Below, in pieces: positions 14,501-21,556 of a DNA stretch of 23,492 nt. Below the pieces are notes generated by a model. It saw only the letters and a list, made by a program, of their open reading frames with translations. It did no database searches and was not told the origin of the DNA. The first letter of the stretch is position 1, and every line of letters starts with the position of its first letter. A program made the translations under genes and the position numbers. Source of the stretch: Opitutales bacterium (lineage in GTDB: Bacteria; Verrucomicrobiota; Verrucomicrobiia; Opitutales; Opitutaceae); the NCBI GenBank assembly GCA_021772595.1, contig JAJFLS010000760.1:1-23492 (forward strand), written 5' to 3'.

Positions 14501-15929
14501 CCTCGAAGAGGTTGCGACGAATGATCACGATTCCACCGGAAATCGTTGTTGGCTTATTGACCCCGTCAGATCGGCGCAGCCCTTCAAGGGTGTTTTGGGT
14601 GAGGATTGTGGAAGTCTCCTCGTCGTTCGTGAAATAGACATTGAGATAGGGTGTCGCCACCTTGTAGTAGCGATGGCAATCGATGACCTCTTGAACGAAA
14701 TTAGCCCCTGGCAGGACATCTGTGTCGAGGAGGGCGACAACCCGGGCGTGGGTGAAATGCCGCACTGCTGCATTGTAACCCCAGCCACGATTATACGCAT
14801 GCGGATTGAACAGAAACTCATGGCGGACCCCGGGAGGAAAATCGGGCAGGCTCGGGGTCAGCGTCGGCTCGGTCCCTTGCTCAATCAAAAGAACGTCGAA
14901 AAGATCCCCGTAGTAGCGATGCACCCAGGAGAGGAGATATCGGAGGTTCCTCAGGCGTGTTGGATCATTTGGAGATGACCGGAAGCCGATCAACAAGGTT
15001 GCCAGGGGCTCGGCTGGAGAAAGGCCTGCCGTAGCACGGGCCGCAGCTCGATCAGACGGCGAAAGCGCAGTGGGAGTTTCAATGGGGCGCCGGAACGGTG
15101 ACGTTTCCGGTGAAGCCGAATCGGCAGGGGCGATCTCGCGCAAAAATTCGAGCCAGGCCAACTTTGTAAAGTCACGAACCTTCGACGAAGGGCTGACATT
15201 GAAAACCTCGATCGCTGTGGAAGTCACGTTCTGACTGACGCTCTTCCGCCACGCGTTTCGATGCGTATGCGAACGTGGCAGGGTATACACGTCTCCTACG
15301 CGCTGATAATCGTCGAAGAAGTAATTCGGATTCGACTGCGGCGTACTCTGGATGACTCGGAGATTTTCCCGAAAGAAGCTGATTTCCCCGAGATCGCCGT
15401 CCGGCGTGTTGCGGTAGTGTTTGAAGACTTCCTCGAAACCCTGATCGCGAAATTCCTCCTTGGTCAGCGGACGTGATTCCGCTAGCTCCTCGACGTAGTT
15501 GCCTTCGACTCCGATGATGTAGATCTTAGTGTATCCGAGTTCGACGGCCTTGCGAAAACAGAAATCGCCGGTTGAAGAGTGGGGGACGCACTCGAATCGG
15601 GAATGAGTCGAGATGGGAAGCGAAAAGAAGAAACGCTCGGTGGAGATATCGGGGTCATCGATAAGTCGGGCCAATTCCTGATTGTGGGAATGCACGACCT
15701 TGACGTCGCACCATGCGTAAAAAGTAGGCCACCAGTTGATGCGGGAAAAGTAACGATAAGCCGCACCCATCCCGAAGGTGCCCATGGTGTCTGGCAGGTT
15801 TGCGAAGCCAAAATTGGCCAACGGCTTGGCCGACGGCCCGTTGCCGATTAACAATTTGGAGTGATTCCGCCTGGCCTGTGAGGTTCGTTCACCGTCCGGG
15901 GATTGCGTAATGTCTGATGGGTTGTTCAC
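11541..15929 (-). CDS. Giant multidomain protein: GT42/MptE-like, GT2, GT42/MptE-like, membrane hairpin, coiled coil, methyltransferase
   Basis: One uninterrupted frame of 1462 codons starts at GTG 15929. Residues 25-265: a Rossmann-like domain with LLIGNGPSAK and LGYTKIYIIGVEGNY, as in the MptE/DUF115 and GT42 sialyltransferase superfamily. Residues 305-575: a GT-A (GT2-like) domain with AYNRGWGYNAAV, LLDTDV (Asp402/Asp404) and YAGEDRSLDV. Residues 640-870: a second GNGPS domain with CFIIGNGPSLNQHDL, MGFTEVYLIGMDFDY, PNHFHKDYFGKGK (His809) and IGGKLELF. Residues about 938-982: two adjacent hydrophobic helices around a WPWGW turn, a membrane hairpin that leaves both flanks cytoplasmic. Residues about 990-1205: Ala/Glu/Lys/Ser-rich coiled coil with little Gly or Pro. 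Residues 1250-1455: a Methyltransf_24-like domain with VELLEIGTLFGVASGAL, LIDGDHSLEG and IIIDDYG. I predict a membrane-anchored glycan polymerase/modifier, possibly with ruler and terminator functions; that role is inference. Confidence 0.85.
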   Translation of the reverse strand: MNNPSDITQSPDGERTSQARRNHSKLLIGNGPSAKPLANFGFANLPDTMGTFGMGAAYRYFSRINWWPTFYAWCDVKVVHSHNQELARLIDDPDISTERFFFSLPISTHSRFECVPHSSTGDFCFRKAVELGYTKIYIIGVEGNYVEELAESRPLTKEEFRDQGFEEVFKHYRNTPDGDLGEISFFRENLRVIQSTPQSNPNYFFDDYQRVGDVYTLPRSHTHRNAWRKSVSQNVTSTAIEVFNVSPSSKVRDFTKLAWLEFLREIAPADSASPETSPFRRPIETPTALSPSDRAAARATAGLSPAEPLATLLIGFRSSPNDPTRLRNLRYLLSWVHRYYGDLFDVLLIEQGTEPTLTPSLPDFPPGVRHEFLFNPHAYNRGWGYNAAVRHFTHARVVALLDTDVLPGANFVQEVIDCHRYYKVATPYLNVYFTNDEETSTILTQNTLEGLRRSDGVNKPTTISGGIVIIRRNLFEELVGFEQYVEYAGEDRSLDVTLLNHCEPADIRLAPYTYVHLNHPTGTEARPRWKELFTHLRENYGCRVDTELTLEQNIHLNCHHVSRKKTLINLARRRSSYGDLDLYRSGVPLTINGCYTKPAPNSDSAIFPPAFKGLGTYESNEIYKAPEPDSERLSLLHNAYRGKRCFIIGNGPSLNQHDLSLLEGEYSFAVNSFFYKTDETGYRPTFYVVEDSSVMKENTERIQAYEAPLKFFPTIYKNLHPPGDNVHFFQMNRGFYEKSSPNYCVPRFSTDASKVAYCGQSVTYINLQLAFFMGFTEVYLIGMDFDYVIPAEHKRTGDLILSTTDDPNHFHKDYFGKGKTWKDPKLERVALNYRQAKLSFDAVGRKIYNATIGGKLELFERVDYNTLLGGNSSSTNRRGQIAATQVEPIDSSENAQNAQEFEGEGKTRDLTTLNSTTMQPSMIHAFRRRHGLSILEGTSVTGFCSFLPLAFIFIQSGQLWPWGWAALSAAFIGGASLATILHEIFHRARKTKATIGELQQSHTKLSCEIEDGDTALTDAIEALRKNSAESLATEIQKTTAAIETAVNEAGAKSAALTAEVAATAQERSTALKAELATTLNEAQARSDSVQAELQETRRSLDAAIAKLNQTADSKIAKLRAALGEIRTKSDAWQSELKELRSALEDVSAQSLESEKVTEERLDNTINSVKDEVHNATQEIQQCLSDLSKDIDGKVTSDVAAMQETWEKKNRFSNYGNAPLVRVHNRQLSEIDIRKIDKNWMTQLGLSVTPRQLHYVAHQICLAEERCEGRMATTIQAAVLRTLILLSLQAKKVELLEIGTLFGVASGALYRAALRAESQVHLSIIDPLKGYYDQGLEDEQTGVPVTRKTLVDNLAAMGVPKRQYRIIQELSSSPNALKAASERRYDYALIDGDHSLEGVASDFQLYGPLVKPGGVIIIDDYGNKTWPAIKPYVDEHVRTNDDWLWIGAEWGTAVLRRKRQDTQ

Positions 15930-16355
15930 GGCGTATTTATGAGAAGTGATTGAGTCAGCCTTGGGCCTCGGTCGAACGTGCCCCTCGAAAGGACGTTGTT
16001 GTCTAGATCTTGAATGGGGCTACTATGGCGCATGAGAAAGAGAGTGGACAGGACACTGTGAGGAGATTGCATCTACACGTTGAGCACAGACGTGAGTGAA
16101 TGATCGAACTCTTCTGTGTCGGCTCGAGGGGAGAAGTCTTCGCCCCAACAAATTCATGATTGGGATTGAACTCTGGCAAATGTTTGGTGATAGGAAATTC
16201 AACAAAGTGAGGGAACAGCAAAAAAGCTATAATAAAAATAAACGAACACGAAAATGGAATCGGTATGCCAAAAGCCTTATGCGTACTCGGCTTCGCGGTT
16301 TGAATAGCGAAGGGACGCAGGTCGAAGATCTTTGCGGCGGTATCGTTCTCGCATT
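15930..16355. other. Intergenic region upstream of the giant gene
   Basis: These 426 bases separate two minus-strand genes. They contain copy C of the dispersed motif (16190-16202), its candidate hairpin, and an A/T-rich stretch (about 16218-16250) between them. A plus-strand frame across 16096-16365 has no family resemblance and its composition does not look coding. No clear minus-strand promoter could be assigned, although the giant gene probably needs one here. Confidence 0.45.
16190..16312 (-). repeat. Dispersed hairpin repeat, copy C
   Basis: The 13-mer ATAGGAAATTCAA is at 16190-16202, GGGAA at 16211-16215, and an inverted repeat CTTCGC / GCGAAG at 16291-16296 and 16307-16312 (10-nt loop). 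The distance from motif to hairpin (about 90 nt) is larger than in A, B and D, and the GGGA block is closer to the motif, so this is the most divergent copy. A competing stem AAGCC / GGCTT (16272-16276 and 16289-16293) overlaps it. Confidence 0.45.
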
Positions 16356-17057
16356 CTATTCTTGATGTGAGCGGGCTAGCATTCCCGCTAACGCCAATAT
16401 TTCAGCCCTTCGCCAATCTACTTTGTTGTCGATATCTTGAGATTCTTCGGATGGTGTTTCGAATAGGATGGGAAGTGATCCGATTCTTGCATTTGTCTGA
16501 GAAAAAGAATCGCGGGAAAAGATATAGAGATTAGAGTTCTCTTCAAACCACGCTTCTAAATCTTGTGTTCGGAGCAAATTGTCGGGATCGTGGTTTACGG
16601 GCTCTCCGTTTTCGCGATAGAATCTTGTCTGAAATCTGTTTACCGAGAATAAGCTGTCTTTTCCGTTCGCCAATCCGCTTTCGTATGAATCGATTGCTTC
16701 CGTGATTGTATTCGATGACAGCATTGGATTTGTTGTGTGAGTCATCAAGTAAGTTTTAGCGTCCACATTGAGCACATCGTCTTCGAGGACCTTGTTCATG
16801 CTTACCAGGTCGCCGCGCAATTCGGGTTTGCGATCTCGGATCATGATTCGAGAGGATTCGCTCAAGCCGTTTGCTTGAAGTATTTCTCTCGCGTCAGTGT
16901 TTATTACCACGCAGTCAATTGCCTCATTGCTGAGAAGGGTGTCGAGAATCCACCGGAAGAGGGGTTTCCCAGCAAATTCTCTAAAGTTCTTACCTTTAAC
17001 GCGCTGGCTGTTCGCCTTCATGGGTAACAGCGCGACGAGATCGTATTTGGTTGCCAT
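16356..17057 (-). CDS. Acylneuraminate cytidylyltransferase-like protein (CMP-sugar synthetase)
   Basis: This family couples CTP to a 2-keto-3-deoxy sugar acid (sialic, legionaminic, pseudaminic acid or Kdo) to give the CMP-activated donor. I chose ATG 17057 (MATKYDLVALLPMKANSQRV) because the nucleotide-binding P-loop follows at once; a frame-internal ATG at 17114 would overlap the aldolase gene by 49 nt. The motif KANSQRVKGKNF (14-25), AGKPLFRWIL (29-38), THTTNPML (106-113), SNLYIFSRDSF and the C-terminal SQDIDNKVDW with Asp208/Asp210 as probable metal ligands all fit the family. The product has 233 residues, a usual length. The start is 8 nt after the aldolase stop, so the two form one transcription unit. 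Which ulosonate it activates cannot be read from sequence; the absence of neuB/neuC-like genes nearby is notable. Confidence 0.85.
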   Translation of the reverse strand: MATKYDLVALLPMKANSQRVKGKNFREFAGKPLFRWILDTLLSNEAIDCVVINTDAREILQANGLSESSRIMIRDRKPELRGDLVSMNKVLEDDVLNVDAKTYLMTHTTNPMLSSNTITEAIDSYESGLANGKDSLFSVNRFQTRFYRENGEPVNHDPDNLLRTQDLEAWFEENSNLYIFSRDSFSQTNARIGSLPILFETPSEESQDIDNKVDWRRAEILALAGMLARSHQE

Positions 17058-17065
17058 TTTATCGG

Positions 17066-17854
17066 TCACTGGTTGTTGAGCTCTGACCGGATCATTTTCA
17101 CGCCGTTTAGGCAAGCGCTCTGGATCATCGTGATATCGAGGCTGTAGGCGAGTAGGTTGAAGCCTTCTTTGATTCGATTTGACGCTTCAGCAGGATTTGG
17201 TTCTACGACGTGTATTCCTGGCGAGACGTGGTGTCTCTTGCATGCGCCGAGTATTCGATTTCTGGCTTCAGAGAATTTTGGGTGATCAAATTGAGCAGTA
17301 ATTCCCATTGAAGCGCTCAGATCATAGGGGCCAATAAAGGCAGCGTCGATTCCTTCGACAGAAAGTATCTCGTCGATATTTTCAACGGCTTCAATGTCTT
17401 CAATCTGCACAGCTACGAGTATTTGATCGTTTGCCTCGGCAAAATGTGACTCGACAGAGAGCCCGTATTCATTTGCACGGCAGAAACCGACCCCTCTTTT
17501 CCCCAATGGTGGGTATTTACAGGCTTGGACTAACAGTTTCGCTTGCTCGGCATTGGTCACTAGAGGGCCAATAATCCCTGTGGCGCCAGCATCAAGGTAT
17601 CGTTTGGTCAAAGCGTAATCAACTCCATGGAGCCTTACGAAGGCTTCTGTTCGAGTATTCCCTGAGCGGATTGCCTGGAATATCCGTTGAACTTCAACGA
17701 TATCCACGGCTGAGTGCTCAGCATCGACCGTTATGAAATCAAGTCCGGTTTGAGCCATTAGCTCCCCTATGATCGCTGATCCTGAATTTAGCCAAGTACC
17801 GATTACCGGCGTACCCTGCTTGAGACGCGTTCTTACGGAGGGGTTTTCGTTCAT
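17066..17854 (-). CDS. HpcH/HpaI-family pyruvate aldolase
   Basis: This is a class II (metal-dependent) aldolase of the HpaI/GarL/RhmA group, which reversibly joins pyruvate to an aldehyde to give a 2-keto-3-deoxy acid. The 262-residue length is typical. The expected residues are in place: base His47 in DAEHSAVD, phosphate/pyruvate-binding Arg74 in AFVRL, metal ligands Glu152 in VQIED and Asp178 in GPYDLSASMG, and YPPLGKRGVG at 115-124. In most genomes this family serves catabolism of aromatic or hexuronic compounds, yet here it is directly followed (8 nt) by a CMP-sugar synthetase inside a glycan locus. A biosynthetic role, forming the ulosonic acid that the next enzyme activates, is the simplest reading of the pairing and is inference. 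The ATG at 17854 is the conserved start. Confidence 0.88.
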   Translation of the reverse strand: MNENPSVRTRLKQGTPVIGTWLNSGSAIIGELMAQTGLDFITVDAEHSAVDIVEVQRIFQAIRSGNTRTEAFVRLHGVDYALTKRYLDAGATGIIGPLVTNAEQAKLLVQACKYPPLGKRGVGFCRANEYGLSVESHFAEANDQILVAVQIEDIEAVENIDEILSVEGIDAAFIGPYDLSASMGITAQFDHPKFSEARNRILGACKRHHVSPGIHVVEPNPAEASNRIKEGFNLLAYSLDITMIQSACLNGVKMIRSELNNQ

Positions 17855-17982
17855 TGAGGATGTGGCTACTTGGGAGCTCCTAGGAAGGCAAGAAATTTGG
17901 AATGAAATCGAAGTTGTTGTCTTTTCTTCTTGTGCTTCGATATCAGTGAATTCTCTAATTTCGGCATGGAGAAACTTATCAG
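17855..17982. other. Divergent intergenic region between the aldolase and GNGPS-protein genes
   Basis: These 128 bases must carry the start signals of both divergent units. I see no recognisable -35/-10 pair. A six-codon ATG frame (17966-17986) ends in a TGA that overlaps the GTG start of the next gene, which could be a coupling leader or, with one base changed, the true N-terminus. Confidence 0.4.
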
Positions 17983-18819
17983 GTGATCGGCGATTGGTTT
18001 AGGAGGAAACCGCTTAGTCTGAACAGAGTTCCCAAGCTCGATTCTCACAGCGTTTTCATTTTGGGAAACGGGCCATCACTTAATGAGCACAACCTTGAGC
18101 ACTTAGAAGGGATACCGACATTTGCTTCAAATGCGATTTTCCTAATCTTCGAAAAAACGAGCTGGAGGCCCGATTACTACAGCTGTGTGGATTCAGCGGT
18201 GTTGCCCGATCAAAAGGAAGATCTCTCGATTTGGGCCCGAAAGCTCAAGCGGACGAAGTTCTTTTTTCCTTTTCAAATTGTTACGCACGATAGTCCATTT
18301 ACACCTCAAAACGTGGATGAGATTGTCCTACCTCGGAAGAACGTCTGCTATTTTGATTCGAGGCCCTTGAATCTCAACGGTGGGCAGAAGCAGATATTCA
18401 GCCTCGCTGAGGATGATTTTCTTGTGGAGCCAATGACCGTAACGATTACTCTTATGCAGCTGGCAGTGAAGCTGGGGGCAAGGCGACTGTTTCTTATTGG
18501 TTGCGATACCGAATACAAAGTGCCAGATGATGCGACTATTCTTGATCAGGATTCCCCTCGCGTGGATAAACGAATAGTCTTGGATAAGGACGAAGACCCT
18601 AATCATTTCGACCCACGGTATTTCGGGAAAGGGAAAGTATGGCATACGCCGAATCCAGATCTGATGATTAGCCATTATGAGAAAGCGAAAGCGATCTGCG
18701 AGGAGAACGGCATCGAGATCTTCAACGCCGGTATAGGAGGAAAGCTAGAAGTTTTCCCTCGAATTTCCTTTGACGAAGCGATATCTGCCTGTGCCGTCTC
18801 GACGCGGACGCGAGGATGA
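17983..18819 (+). CDS. Stand-alone GNGPS-fold protein, GT42 sialyltransferase/MptE-like
   Basis: This 278-residue soluble protein has the same fold signature as the two GNGPS domains of the giant protein. Visible features are VFILGNGPSLNEHNL (24-38), Asn50 in ASNAIF, WRPDYY (61-66), LGARRLFLIGCDTEY (164-178), DPNHFDPRYFGKGKVW with His208, and GIGGKLEVF (250-258). Databases often label such proteins 6-hydroxymethylpterin diphosphokinase MptE-like, which is a fold match. In a glycan locus the GT42 (Cst-II type) sialyltransferases share the GNGPS loop, the following Asn and a His in the same relative place, so a CMP-ulosonate transferase is plausible. The start is GTG 17983, preceded only by a weak ribosome binding site. 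The stop overlaps the next gene (ATGA). Confidence 0.72.
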   Translation: MIGDWFRRKPLSLNRVPKLDSHSVFILGNGPSLNEHNLEHLEGIPTFASNAIFLIFEKTSWRPDYYSCVDSAVLPDQKEDLSIWARKLKRTKFFFPFQIVTHDSPFTPQNVDEIVLPRKNVCYFDSRPLNLNGGQKQIFSLAEDDFLVEPMTVTITLMQLAVKLGARRLFLIGCDTEYKVPDDATILDQDSPRVDKRIVLDKDEDPNHFDPRYFGKGKVWHTPNPDLMISHYEKAKAICEENGIEIFNAGIGGKLEVFPRISFDEAISACAVSTRTRG

Positions 18820-19691
18820 TGGGTACCGGGAGAACAACGGTTTCGGTGATAGTGCCATCCTTTCAGCAAGGCCCCTACATCAGGAGTTGCATTGAGAGCA
18901 TCATCAGTCAGGAAAACGTACAAGTTGAAGTGCTTGTGTTCGATTCGGAATCTAGTGACGAAACAGCTGAGGTTTTAAAGGTGTTCGAGAATCGAGCGGA
19001 AGTTCTTGTTGAACGAGATCTTGGGCAAGCTCATGCGATCAACAAGGGATTGAAACGTTGCAAGGGGGACATCATAGGATTTCTGAATAGCGATGATGTT
19101 CTAATGCCTGGCAGCTTGGAGAAGGTCGTTGATTATTGGAGAACGCATTCATCCGTGGCGCTTTTGTATGGTCGTGCTCACTACATAGATGAAAATGGGA
19201 AAGTGATTAGTGACTATCGCACGGAAAAATGGAATCGGGGAAAGTTCCAGGGAGAGTGCTTCATCTGTCAACCGGCTGCGTTTTGGAGTAGGGGAATTAT
19301 GGAAAAAATCGGCTTCTTGGATCAGAGTCTCGAGTGCAGTATGGACTATGACTATTGGCTTAGGATCGTGGCGAGTGGGGGGCAAGTTGCGTACTCGGAT
19401 GATTACCTTGCTTGTTCGAGAGACTATCCGCAAACGAAGACTCGAAGTATGAGGGGGCTAATATTCTGGGAGAATTTCAGCATACTGTTGAAACGAATAG
19501 GATTTGTTCATCGGAATTGGATCGAGAGCTATTTTCACTATTTGAAATACGAAAAAGATGCGATGTTCAATCAGTTGATACCTTCTCCCGGGGTCCTTAG
19601 AACTAGACTTTCGACTTTGTTGGAATGGATTTCTAGATTGTATTCGAAGGATGTTCTTTGGGTAGATGACCGGGCGCATCGTATTATCTAG
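18816..19691 (+). CDS. Glycosyltransferase family 2
   Basis: A GT-A fold transferase of 291 residues. The N-terminus reads VSVIVPSFQQGPYI with FDSESSDET (42-50) as the nucleotide site, then GQAHAINKGLKRCKGDIIGF leading to the metal-binding LNSDD (90-94), and MDYDYWLR (176-183) where the catalytic acidic residue is expected. The C-terminal 80 residues are basic and amphipathic, suggesting membrane association, without a clear transmembrane helix. ATG 18816 overlaps the previous stop (ATGA); a second ATG at 18819 is equally possible. The donor and acceptor are unknown. The overlap ties it to the GNGPS protein upstream, and the GT4 gene follows after 13 nt, so the three form one operon. Confidence 0.88.
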   Translation: MMGTGRTTVSVIVPSFQQGPYIRSCIESIISQENVQVEVLVFDSESSDETAEVLKVFENRAEVLVERDLGQAHAINKGLKRCKGDIIGFLNSDDVLMPGSLEKVVDYWRTHSSVALLYGRAHYIDENGKVISDYRTEKWNRGKFQGECFICQPAAFWSRGIMEKIGFLDQSLECSMDYDYWLRIVASGGQVAYSDDYLACSRDYPQTKTRSMRGLIFWENFSILLKRIGFVHRNWIESYFHYLKYEKDAMFNQLIPSPGVLRTRLSTLLEWISRLYSKDVLWVDDRAHRII

Positions 19692-19704
19692 AATTTGAGT
19701 ACAA

Positions 19705-21450
19705 ATGAATATCCTCATCGATTTACGCTGGATGGCGATTGGGCAAGCTGGGGGGATGGAGCAGGCGGCATTCGAGTTGGTGGCGGCGATTGCGGGGGTG
19801 AATCATCGGGATAGGTTCTATCTGTTTTGCCCGAGGCGGACGTTTGAGGAATGGGTGTTTCCTTCGGGATTTAAGGGGGGCCCGGTTTTCAGCGATGTCT
19901 TTGATCTGGTTCCGGAAGTTTCGACTTACAATTTGGGAGAGTCTTCGGCTGAGAGAAAATCGAGAAGACTGGGTATTGTTGAGAAGGGCGGGGCGGAACC
20001 GTCCTCGCGGGTTAAGGTTTTGGATATTGATCTGGTTCATTCGGTTCGGGGGTTCGTTTCGGAGAATTTGCTGGGCTATCCGAGGGTGGTCACGTTTTAC
20101 GATTTGCAGCATCGCCATTTCCCGAGCTTTTTCTCGGAGGCGGACATCGAGTTGAGGGAGAAGCGGAATAGGGCGTCTTTCGCGGCCGCGAGTCGGGTGG
20201 TGTGCATTTCGGAGTTTGTCAGGGAGGATGTCTGTCGGGAGTATGATTTGGATTCGTGCAAGACGTCGGCGGTTTGGATCATTCCCAGTGGCCATGCGTG
20301 GCTGGAGGTTTCGGATTCGTTCGCGAGGAAAGCGCTTCGACGGTTGGGGATTGAGTCGGAATTCCTGTTTTTTCCGGCTCATTGCTGGGAGCACAAGAAT
20401 CATAGGCGACTTGTGGAGGCGTTTGCACTGGTGAAAGAGCGGTATTCGGACGAGCTGTTGCTGGTTTTTACGGGAAGTCCTTTCGAGGAGGATCATCCGG
20501 CCTTGGACGCGATTGCTGAACTGGGGCTTGGGGAGAGCGTGCGGCATCTTGGATTTAGGACGCCGATGGAGGTGCGGTGTTTGTTTCAGCGTGCGGAGGC
20601 GTTGGTTTTTCCATCGCTTTTCGAGGGGTTCGGGTTGCCGGTTGCGGAGGCGATCATAGTAGGGACGCCAGTGGTTTGCTCGGATATCGAGCCTCTCGTC
20701 GAGGTGGGCGGAGATGCGGTGGTCACGTTCGATCCTGAGGATGCGAATGACATGGCTGAGAAGATTCTGTATACGCTAGTGAATCAGGAGTTAAGAGTAG
20801 CGCTCAGGGGAAAGGCGTTAGTTCGGAAACAAGTATTCTCTGCCGAGACGATCGCTCTGAAGATGTGCAATCTATACCGCGAGGTCGTTGGAGAAGAGCC
20901 AATTTCGACTTCGTCGAGCGTCGCGCCGCCGAGTGTTCGCTACGAACAGGCGCGGCATTTCAAGCGGTTGTGCGAGGAAGCTTTCGAGCGAGGAAACTGG
21001 GCGAATGGGCTTTGGAATCTGCTTTTGGCGGGAGCGCGTTCGCCTCGGATGGGTTGGAGTCGGCTGCGTCGCCTGGCGTCGCCGCGTGAATGGCGGGAGC
21101 CATCGCCATTCGTGGGCAGATTTGAAGACGGATGGATTGGACCGAAGTTCAGGGATTATCTTTTCGCGCCGGAGGGGGCGAGGGAGCTGGAAGTGGTTTT
21201 GGAGAGCCCGCTCTCGATTGAAGGGAAAGCGGTTTTGGTAGAGCTGGAGATGGATGATGCCGCGCGGCTAGAGGTTGAGGTTGGTCAGAACGGGCAACAG
21301 TCTTTCAGGATCGGAATTCCGGATGGAGCGGTCGAGGTCGTTTCGTTTGAGATTTCTTGCGATCGGTCTTTCGTGCCGAAGGAGTTGGGGCATAGCGAAG
21401 ACGAGAGGGAGCTTTCCTTGAAGTTGGTCGGGATCAGATGGAGTGGCTGA
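19705..21450 (+). CDS. Glycosyltransferase family 4 with an extra C-terminal beta-rich domain
   Basis: Residues 1-395 form a GT-B fold GT4 (mannosyltransferase-like) enzyme: ILIDLRWMAIGQAGGMEQAA at the N-terminus, PAHCWEHKNHRRLVEAF (224-240), the EX7E motif Glu307/Glu315 in FEGFGLPVAEA, and GTPVVCSDIEPLVEV. Residues 395-470 are a helical linker. Residues 475-581 form a predicted beta-sandwich (EDGWIGPKF, then ELEVVLESP and SFVPKELGHSEDERELSL). A similar appended module occurs on other polysaccharide glycosyltransferases and may bind glycan; this is from memory of the pattern. At 581 residues it is much longer than an ordinary GT4. Codons are strongly G-ending (GCG, GTG, GGG, TTG), unlike the two genes just upstream, which hints at a different origin for this gene. 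Confidence 0.85.
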   Translation: MNILIDLRWMAIGQAGGMEQAAFELVAAIAGVNHRDRFYLFCPRRTFEEWVFPSGFKGGPVFSDVFDLVPEVSTYNLGESSAERKSRRLGIVEKGGAEPSSRVKVLDIDLVHSVRGFVSENLLGYPRVVTFYDLQHRHFPSFFSEADIELREKRNRASFAAASRVVCISEFVREDVCREYDLDSCKTSAVWIIPSGHAWLEVSDSFARKALRRLGIESEFLFFPAHCWEHKNHRRLVEAFALVKERYSDELLLVFTGSPFEEDHPALDAIAELGLGESVRHLGFRTPMEVRCLFQRAEALVFPSLFEGFGLPVAEAIIVGTPVVCSDIEPLVEVGGDAVVTFDPEDANDMAEKILYTLVNQELRVALRGKALVRKQVFSAETIALKMCNLYREVVGEEPISTSSSVAPPSVRYEQARHFKRLCEEAFERGNWANGLWNLLLAGARSPRMGWSRLRRLASPREWREPSPFVGRFEDGWIGPKFRDYLFAPEGARELEVVLESPLSIEGKAVLVELEMDDAARLEVEVGQNGQQSFRIGIPDGAVEVVSFEISCDRSFVPKELGHSEDERELSLKLVGIRWSG

Positions 21451-21483
21451 ATTAAGAAGTAGATGGCGGTTGGATATGGTAGC

Positions 21484-21507
21484 GGCCGATCTCCGAGCGG
21501 CCATTTT
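21484..21507. terminator. Possible terminator between convergent GT4 and gmd genes
   Basis: An inverted repeat GGCCG / CGGCC (21484-21488 and 21498-21502, 9-nt loop) is followed on the plus strand by ATTTT. It sits 34 nt after the GT4 stop. The stem is only 5 bp and the T-run is short, so it is a weak candidate. Confidence 0.4.
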
Positions 21508-21556
21508 AGGCAAAACGAATCGGAACGACGTTGTCATTCCGCTACTAGCGAGGTTT

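Noticed and set aside
16096..16365. 89-codon plus-strand frame in the gap above the giant gene
   Set aside because: It runs through repeat copy C, has no recognisable family, and its Arg/Lys-rich translation fits non-coding DNA.
17058..17114. 19-codon N-terminal extension of the CMP-sugar synthetase
   Set aside because: It would overlap the aldolase gene and push the P-loop inward; the ATG at 17057 gives a family-typical start.
19723..20547. 274-codon open frame on the minus strand inside the GT4 gene
   Set aside because: Extremely Arg/Pro/Gln-rich translation typical of the antisense of a G-rich gene; the GT4 motifs on the plus strand are decisive.
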